From DATAYF01 sp036272735 (GTDB lineage: Bacteria > Chloroflexota > Ktedonobacteria > Ktedonobacterales > Ktedonobacteraceae): DNA of 10,565 nucleotides. Shown here piece after piece: positions 5,643-10,565 of the stretch. Position 1 is the stretch's first letter. Each line of letters opens with the position of its first letter. Below the pieces are notes generated by a model, which was not told the origin of the DNA, ran no database searches, and worked only from the letters and a program-made list of their open reading frames with translations. Where the stretch lies: contig DATAYF010000221.1 in the NCBI GenBank assembly GCA_036272735.1, positions 1-10,565 on the forward strand. The letters run 5' to 3'. Made by a program: the position numbers and the translations under genes.

Positions 5643-7613
5643 ATGACTGATACAACACAAACCCAGGTGCCCCTGGCACTTCAGACGTACTTGGATACGA
5701 GCGCGTCACCACTTGGACCGGCACTTCAGCGCGTGCCGTTGATGAACATTGGCATTGACGAAAGGGAGCTCATGACGCTTCCCCTCGTCTCTGAGGCGCT
5801 GGCCGGTTCGCAGCACCTTCGTGCAACACATGCCCAGGGTCTGGCACTCACGGTAGATGTTGAGCCGGACGCGGCCCGGCACGCGCTGGTCTGGCAGATG
5901 CAGATGGCGCAGACCGGGGAGCAGCCAGGGCCTCGTGTCCATAATTTCCGCCCACTACAAATCGCGCTCGATGGCTCGTTAGCACCTGACCTGGTCATTC
6001 ACACCTGGCGTGGGGGCGCGCAGCAGTCGTTTTTTCCGCCCGACTCGGTTACACTAGAACGTCATGTGCTCTATCCACGAACAACCGCCTTTTATCAGGA
6101 TGGCTACTTTGCGATCGGAACACATGGCGGACGTTCCAGCGATCTGCACATGCCTTATATGTTGATCACCACGGCTGATGATAGCGGTGGCCTCTGGGTT
6201 GCCCTCGGCTGGAGCGGAAACTGGAGTGCGCGCTTCGTGAAGCCACGAGGCACTGCAAACCTGCATCTTACGATCCAGATTGAACCCTGCGATCTACGTC
6301 TGCCGGCGGGAACCGAACTACAGGGTCCCACCATGGCGCTGGGCCTATACCAGGGAGATGCCGCTGTGGGCTATAACGCGCTCCGCTCCTGGCTCCATTC
6401 TCGTATGCCCGCCTTGCCGACGTCCGATCTGTCACACTTTAATACCTGGACGGCCATGGATGCGAACGTGAACGAGGCATGCCTGCTCGATGCGGTCGAA
6501 CAGGTGGCAGGCAACGGACTGCACTTCTTTATGCTAGATGCAGGTTGGTATCCCAGCCCACCGAATGACTTCTACAGCGGTGTGGGCAACTGGCACGTCG
6601 ATGAGACAAAGTTCCCACGGGGTCTGGAGGTCGTGGCCGAACGTGTACGCGAACGAGGCATGGAGATGGGACTCTGGTTCGAGCCCGAACGTGCATTCCT
6701 CGCCTCAGAATTGGCCACACAACATCCTGAATGGCTCCTGCGTGTTCCTGGCCGCGAGCATGCGCTGGTGAATTTCGCGCTACCTGCCGTACGCGCCTAT
6801 TTTCGTACGATGATCGCTGACCTCGTTCGGCGTCTGGGATTACGCTGGCTGAAATGGGATTTCAATATAGACCCGCTTCCTTACTGGCAGCAGGCCAATG
6901 ATGGAGGACTGGCGCACCTGGGACACATCAATGGTCTATGGGAAACGTTCGACTGGTTACGTAGTACATTCCCTGAACTTACTATCGAAAATTGCGCCAG
7001 TGGTGGCAACCGGTTAGACTGGGCATTGTTTAGCCGCGCACACGTCAACTTCGCCAATGACCAGTATACGAATCCGGACTGCATCCGGCGTATCCTTGGT
7101 CGCATGGGAACCTTCTTGCCATCCGAACGACTCAATATGATCTATGGCCCCTTCCAAAGACGGGAGTATGAGGACGCTGCCTGGCAAGTATTGATGGGAA
7201 GTTCATTTGGTGTCAGTGAGCCAATCGACAACTGGACCGGGCAATTTCGTACGAGTTTGCGCCATCATCTGGCACTCCATCGTGCGACCGACGCGTACCG
7301 GAGCGGCCATTTCTACCAACTCACACCCGATACAGACGATCTGTGCGCCTGGGAAGGATGGCAACTGCACGAACCGGGAACTGGCACCGGCGTCCTTATA
7401 CTGTGGCGTTCCACCTCACCGGAAGAACAGGTCAACCTGCGCTTACGTGAGATCGACGAAGCATGCAGCTACCAGATCACTGACCTGTACCACCAGTCTA
7501 GTTCGCAAACAGTCGCAGGCCAGCAATTAATCCACGGGTTGAAGGTCGGCCTAGCACGTGATGCCGCAACCATCTGGACCTATCATCCAGTGGATGGAGA
7601 GGAAAACCAGTGA
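5643..7613 (+). CDS. GH36 alpha-galactosidase
   Basis: Retaining alpha-galactosidase of 656 residues that removes terminal alpha-linked galactose from oligosaccharides such as melibiose or raffinose-type sugars. The N-terminal beta-domain covers roughly residues 1-270, the TIM barrel about 270-590, and a small beta-domain ends the protein. Visible family motifs are DAGWY (Asp299), GLWFEPE (Glu347), LKWDFN with the expected nucleophile Asp406, and ENCASGGNRLD (449-459). The expected acid/base is Asp473 in FANDQYTNPD, where many relatives have WTSDNTD, so this branch is diverged. No signal peptide is present, so it acts in the cytoplasm on imported sugar. The start is ATG 5643 with AGGAG eight bases before it; the TTG at 5640 is also in frame. 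The last bases overlap the next gene by GTGA. Confidence 0.92.
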   Translation: MTDTTQTQVPLALQTYLDTSASPLGPALQRVPLMNIGIDERELMTLPLVSEALAGSQHLRATHAQGLALTVDVEPDAARHALVWQMQMAQTGEQPGPRVHNFRPLQIALDGSLAPDLVIHTWRGGAQQSFFPPDSVTLERHVLYPRTTAFYQDGYFAIGTHGGRSSDLHMPYMLITTADDSGGLWVALGWSGNWSARFVKPRGTANLHLTIQIEPCDLRLPAGTELQGPTMALGLYQGDAAVGYNALRSWLHSRMPALPTSDLSHFNTWTAMDANVNEACLLDAVEQVAGNGLHFFMLDAGWYPSPPNDFYSGVGNWHVDETKFPRGLEVVAERVRERGMEMGLWFEPERAFLASELATQHPEWLLRVPGREHALVNFALPAVRAYFRTMIADLVRRLGLRWLKWDFNIDPLPYWQQANDGGLAHLGHINGLWETFDWLRSTFPELTIENCASGGNRLDWALFSRAHVNFANDQYTNPDCIRRILGRMGTFLPSERLNMIYGPFQRREYEDAAWQVLMGSSFGVSEPIDNWTGQFRTSLRHHLALHRATDAYRSGHFYQLTPDTDDLCAWEGWQLHEPGTGTGVLILWRSTSPEEQVNLRLREIDEACSYQITDLYHQSSSQTVAGQQLIHGLKVGLARDAATIWTYHPVDGEENQ

Positions 7614-8743
7614 AAATTACCGGTGTTGAGGCGATCCCTTTGCGTCTACCGAATATAGATGATGCTCGCTGTGACGGGACGCAGGATGCGCTGATTATCC
7701 GTGTGTATACCGACGAAGGCTTCATCGGCCTGGGAGAGGTGGACTCCTCACCGATGGTCGCCAAAGCCATTATCGACGCTCCTCCAAGTCATGCTCTGGC
7801 CCGCGGCCTGCGCACCATCCTGCTCGGACAGGACCCATTTGATGTGCAGATGCTCTGGCATAAAATGGTTGAGGGAACGATCTATTTTGGGCGCGCTGGA
7901 GCGGCACTCCAGGCGATCGCGGGCGTGGATATAGCCCTGTGGGATATCGTAGGACAGGCGACAGAGCAACCGATCCATAAGTTCCTGGGTGGCCATTACC
8001 GTGACCGTGTACGTGCCTACGCCAGTGCGATCATGCCCGAGACGCCCGAGGAGGCATACGCCCAGGTAAAACAGCTTGTCGACCAGGGATATACCGCAGT
8101 CAAGCTGGGGTGGGGACCTCTGGGACGCGTCTCGGAGGGTCTGGACGTTGAACTGGTGCAGGCAGCACGGGCCGGGGCCGGCCAGCACGACCTGATGCTC
8201 GATATTGGCCTGGTCTGGAACGTCACACAGGCAAGGAAAATGACACGACGCTTTGAAGAGTTCGACCTGTTCTGGCTCGAAGAGCCCCTACCACCCGGTG
8301 ACCTTGCCGGTTATGCCAGGCTCGCCGATAGTGTCGATACACGAATTGCCGCTGGAGAGCAGGAGACAACTTATCAGGGATTTGTTAACCTTATCGAGCA
8401 GGGCCATATTGACGTTGTGCAACCCGACCTTGCGCGTGCGGGCGGCCTGACACCGGCGATGCGGCTGGCTCAATACAGCTATGATCACAATATCCTCTGC
8501 GTCCCACATGCGTTCTCAACCGGCATCCTGGTGGCGGCTTCTTTACACTACGTTGCCAGTATGCCCCATGGACAACTCACCGAGTTCACCGTGAGCGAGA
8601 GTCCCCTCGCGCGTGATCTGTTGGCCGAACCATTCCAGCTGGAGGCAGATGGCACTCTCTGTGTACCACAGGCACCCGGCCTGGGTGTACACTTAAATGA
8701 AGACGTATTGCGTCGCTACGCCCAGGTTCCGCTCGGGCAGTAG
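7610..8743 (+). CDS. Enolase-superfamily enzyme, mandelate racemase / sugar-acid dehydratase type
   Basis: A 377-residue member of the MR/MLE group, which abstract a proton next to a carboxylate using bound magnesium. An N-terminal capping domain (about 1-120) precedes the barrel. The three metal ligands are Asp198 (LDIG), Glu224 (WLEEP) and Glu250 (AGEQE). The Asp273/His300 pair (QPDLARAGG and PHAFSTG) gives a catalytic His as in acid-sugar dehydratases, and Glu325 sits where relatives have an electrophilic acid. The second strand carries K165-L-G rather than the K-x-K of mandelate racemase, so two-base racemisation is less likely than dehydration or cycloisomerisation. GTG at 7610 starts within the stop of the GH36 gene (4-bp overlap), showing tight coupling. 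Inferred substrate: an aldonate such as galactonate, unproven. Confidence 0.87.
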   Translation: MKITGVEAIPLRLPNIDDARCDGTQDALIIRVYTDEGFIGLGEVDSSPMVAKAIIDAPPSHALARGLRTILLGQDPFDVQMLWHKMVEGTIYFGRAGAALQAIAGVDIALWDIVGQATEQPIHKFLGGHYRDRVRAYASAIMPETPEEAYAQVKQLVDQGYTAVKLGWGPLGRVSEGLDVELVQAARAGAGQHDLMLDIGLVWNVTQARKMTRRFEEFDLFWLEEPLPPGDLAGYARLADSVDTRIAAGEQETTYQGFVNLIEQGHIDVVQPDLARAGGLTPAMRLAQYSYDHNILCVPHAFSTGILVAASLHYVASMPHGQLTEFTVSESPLARDLLAEPFQLEADGTLCVPQAPGLGVHLNEDVLRRYAQVPLGQ

Positions 8744-8773
8744 CATAGGAACTGGCAGCAACCAGTCAGCAAC

Positions 8774-8810
8774 TCGGCGTACTACCTACCTCTACGGGGC
8801 AGTACGCCGA
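8774..8810. repeat. Intergenic inverted repeat, 10-bp arms
   Basis: TCGGCGTACT (8774-8783) is inverted at 8801-8810 with a 17-nt loop. A smaller stem, ACTGG/CCAGT (8751-8755 and 8762-8766), precedes it. They lie in the 115-bp gap between the dehydratase-type gene and the SDR. No T-run follows, so an RNA-processing or stabilising hairpin is more likely than a terminator; a regulator site is another possibility. Confidence 0.5.
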
Positions 8811-8858
8811 CCATCGCGAACCGGACCCACACATACCAGCATATTTGGAGAGGACACC

Positions 8859-9617
8859 ATCAGCAAAAGTCGTCAGAAGGTCATCGTGACCGGCGCTTCA
8901 TCTGGCATCGGTAGAGCAACAGCGCAGCGCTTCGCGCAGGAGGGATGGGACGTCTGCCTGACGGCGCGGCGTGAAGACAGGCTACAGCAGGTGCGATCAG
9001 AGCTCGCACCCGGACACCACATCGTCTGCGCTGGCTCTTACGATAGTCTGGAGACAGGACAGCGCCTGCTGGCAGTACTCCAGACGGAATGGGGGTACGT
9101 CGATGCGCTGATCAATTGCGCCGGCGTCTCCATGGCGGCTGCGGTGATTGATTCCCCACTGGAGGAGTGGCGTAAGCCGTTCGACATCATGCTCAATGGA
9201 GCCATCGCGATGACCAGGCTCGCCATCCCATTGATGCCCGATGGCAGCAGGATCATCCATGTGACTTCGATTCACGGAGAACGAGTCGAAAGCCGCAGCA
9301 GCGCCTATGCGCTGGCCAAAAGCGCCATCAACCATTACTGCCGGGCGCTGGCACTCGAACTCGCGCCGCGCAACATCCTGGTCAACGCCATCGCGCCCGG
9401 CTTCGTAGATACCCCGATGAGTATTACTGATGGCGTCAACGAATTGCAGAGCGATTGGTTTCGCCAGAACTACATCGAGGGGCACCACTTACCACTCAAA
9501 CGGGCGGCACAACCCGAAGAGATCGCCGGTGTCGCATATTTCCTTGCTGGGCGCGATGCCTCCTATATTACCGGGCAGGTCATTACCGTCGACGGTGGAT
9601 TAACCATCGGCTTTTGA
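8859..9617 (+). CDS. Short-chain dehydrogenase/reductase, apparent ATC start
   Basis: Classical SDR of about 252 residues using NAD(P)(H) to oxidise a sugar or hydroxy acid or reduce a carbonyl. Numbered from the codon at 8859, the Rossmann motif TGASSGIG is at 11-18, the NAG-type motif NCAG at 86-89, catalytic Ser137, and YALAK gives Tyr150 and Lys154. Arg37/Arg38 after the second strand suggest NADP preference. The C-terminus (YITGQVITVDGGLTIGF) is complete. A ribosome site GGAGAGG (8847-8853) lies five bases before ATC AGC AAA, exactly where an SDR should begin, yet the codon is ATC, not ATG. The only conventional in-frame start upstream is ATG 8697, which would add 54 un-SDR-like residues and overlap the preceding gene by 47 bp. 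Last gene of the operon; its substrate is unknown. Confidence 0.85.
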   Translation: MSKSRQKVIVTGASSGIGRATAQRFAQEGWDVCLTARREDRLQQVRSELAPGHHIVCAGSYDSLETGQRLLAVLQTEWGYVDALINCAGVSMAAAVIDSPLEEWRKPFDIMLNGAIAMTRLAIPLMPDGSRIIHVTSIHGERVESRSSAYALAKSAINHYCRALALELAPRNILVNAIAPGFVDTPMSITDGVNELQSDWFRQNYIEGHHLPLKRAAQPEEIAGVAYFLAGRDASYITGQVITVDGGLTIGF

Positions 9618-9631
9618 GTGGATAATCTCTA

Positions 9632-9720
9632 AAAGAAGCTTCAGCGAGTTGCAAGGTAACGTGGAGCAAGAAGACGCACGGAAGCTTTTGGGGACAGGAG
9701 GATACAGCCCGCAAGACTGG
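9632..9720 (+). repeat. 88-bp direct repeat, right copy
   Basis: This is the counterpart of 618-705, same orientation, about 85% identical, with one extra G in the GGGG run near 9690. It begins 14 bases after the SDR stop codon and leads directly into a hairpin-rich segment, just as the left copy leads into the hairpin at 719. The two copies bracket the complete sugar locus. Confidence 0.8.
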
Positions 9721-9902
9721 TTGGTGGTAAATGCCCCACCAAGTAGGTCTGGCCCGCTTTTGGTGAAGGATGCGCGTAGGTCGTGCGTGCCCTCCTTGCG
9801 TCTCCGCAGGAAGGGCAAACATGCTGCGCCTGACGTGTTTTCACCAAGATTGGGCCAGTTCCACCAAGTGAGCAAGTTTGGCCCGCAAATGTAAGCATTT
9901 GC
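9721..9902. repeat. Hairpin-rich non-coding segment
   Basis: Four inverted repeats lie in 182 bp: TTGGTGG/CCACCAA (9721-9727 with 9736-9742); a 19-bp pair with three mismatches (9749-9767 with 9840-9858); an inner GC-rich pair (9789-9800 with 9806-9817); and GCAAATG/CATTTGC around a 4-nt loop (9885-9891 with 9896-9902). Nesting of the third inside the second would give one long bulged stem. Several frames are open here, but the symmetric hairpins explain that better than coding. Possible readings are a mobile repeat, a structured RNA or an RNA-stability element. Confidence 0.55.
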
Positions 9903-10009
9903 CCTCAACCATGAGCACTAATATGAATGTCTCTGGGTAGGCCGCTCCATATCTCGTTTCTTTCACCAGCACGCTGTAAATTGATACCTCATCGGAAATG
10001 GGACGACCG
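9903..10009. other. Gap with no recognised feature
   Basis: Between the hairpin-rich segment and the end of the methyltransferase remnant I see no ribosome site, promoter, terminator or strong inverted repeat. Confidence 0.5.
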
Positions 10010-10565
10010 TCAGGGTTTGGGGAAACGAGTCTGATCTTGTGGCTTCTGCCAGGTCAGGAGATAGCACCAAAGCAACAGACGACGGAGAGATGCATCGGGG
10101 AAATGAGAAGAAACACACGCGGATCTCTCGCAAGGACATGTCCGCTGGCTTGGTGGGTGCTGCACTTTTGATCGATCCACGGCTCAATGCATAGAAGGTG
10201 TTGACCGGAGCTGCGACGAGTGCGATCCCAAGGTCAGCCAAACCGGCTTCGTGGAAACAACCGAGTACGGTTAAAACGTCCCTGGCCGTAACAATGAGAC
10301 CATTTTTTCCAGGGCCTGATCAAGCGGCATATGATGAAGCGACGGCGATACTGAGATGAAATCGAACTGCTCAGCGAAGGGATAGCGCAGGAAGTCGACT
10401 TTGACAAACTGGATCGATGGGTGGAATGTTTCCGCTTGCGCTCTCTTGATCTGGGTCGATTCCCATCACAGCAATATCAAACCGATTCGCCAAACGCCGG
10501 GCAAAGCTGCCGGTACCACATCCGATATCCAAAGCAATTTGGCAATGAGGTGGTACTTGACGCAA
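10010..10565 (-). pseudogene. Class I SAM-dependent methyltransferase, frameshifted
   Basis: Read on the minus strand, the remains of a Rossmann-type SAM methyltransferase can be joined across three frameshifts. Segment one, from the right edge, has the SAM-binding motif I IALDIGCGTGSFARRLA and the GIDPD acidic strand end. After a shift near 10441-10445 the frame continues with HPSIQFVKVDFLRYPFAE and FDFISVSPSLHHMPLDQAL up to LLRPG. After a second near 10272-10279 come LTVLGCFHEAGLADLGIAL and MSLREIR. After a third near 10101-10118 it reads FPDASLRRLLLWCYLLTW and stops at 10012-10010. All parts are in the right order for one protein of the family. Three independent shifts argue for a dead gene rather than a sequencing slip. 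The start lies outside the window, and the substrate is unknown. Confidence 0.85.

Noticed and set aside
618..9720. Composite transposon carrying the sugar operon
   Set aside because: The flanking copies are direct repeats, diverged from each other, with no transposase or terminal target duplication visible; kept only as a recombination hypothesis.
9600..9908. 102-codon minus-strand frame in the right flank
   Set aside because: It is explained by the inverted repeats and the 88-bp repeat copy; there is no start signal and no domain.

Overview
The window looks like a chromosomal stretch of a soil-type heterotroph, most likely a member of the Chloroflexota class Ktedonobacteria. That assignment is an inference from three things: moderate GC, a lipoprotein-type solute-binding protein in a transporter operon with no ATPase gene, and non-coding interspersed repeats plus decayed genes around an intact operon. 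No rRNA, marker gene or transposase is present to settle it.

Layout. The left flank (1-1240) holds the C-terminal-ward part of an unrecognised minus-strand protein that runs off the left edge. It is followed by degenerate tandem copies of a repeat (453-705), a perfect 26-bp-arm hairpin (719-784), another long hairpin (926-966) and otherwise featureless DNA. The core (1243-9617) is a plus-strand carbohydrate locus. It starts with a strong sigma70-type promoter overlapped by an inverted repeat and driving a GntR/FadR-family regulator. A 268-bp regulatory gap with a 28-bp palindrome and a possible leader ORF comes next. Then follow two CUT1-type ABC sugar permeases, a lipoprotein sugar-binding protein, a cytoplasmic GH36 alpha-galactosidase, an enolase-superfamily (mandelate racemase/sugar-acid dehydratase type) enzyme and a short-chain dehydrogenase/reductase. 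The right flank (9618-10565) holds a second copy of the left-flank repeat, three to four nested hairpins, and a minus-strand class I SAM-dependent methyltransferase broken by three frameshifts.

How the genes may work together (inference). An oligosaccharide carrying alpha-galactosyl residues would be captured by the binding protein and imported whole through the two permeases, powered by an ATPase encoded elsewhere (MsiK-like sharing). The signal-less GH36 enzyme would hydrolyse it inside the cell. The SDR and the enolase-superfamily enzyme fit an oxidative route in which the released sugar is oxidised to an aldonic acid and dehydrated to a 2-keto-3-deoxy acid. The lactonase, kinase and aldolase for such a route are not in the window. 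The regulator probably controls its own promoter and perhaps the operon.

Main points of interest: an about 85% identical 88-bp direct repeat bracketing the whole locus, very long non-coding hairpins on both flanks, an apparent ATC start codon for the SDR, a clean 28-bp operator-like palindrome, and a methyltransferase pseudogene whose reading frame can be rebuilt by hand. I found no convincing evidence for a wholly new multi-gene system; the structured repeat family is the least explained element.
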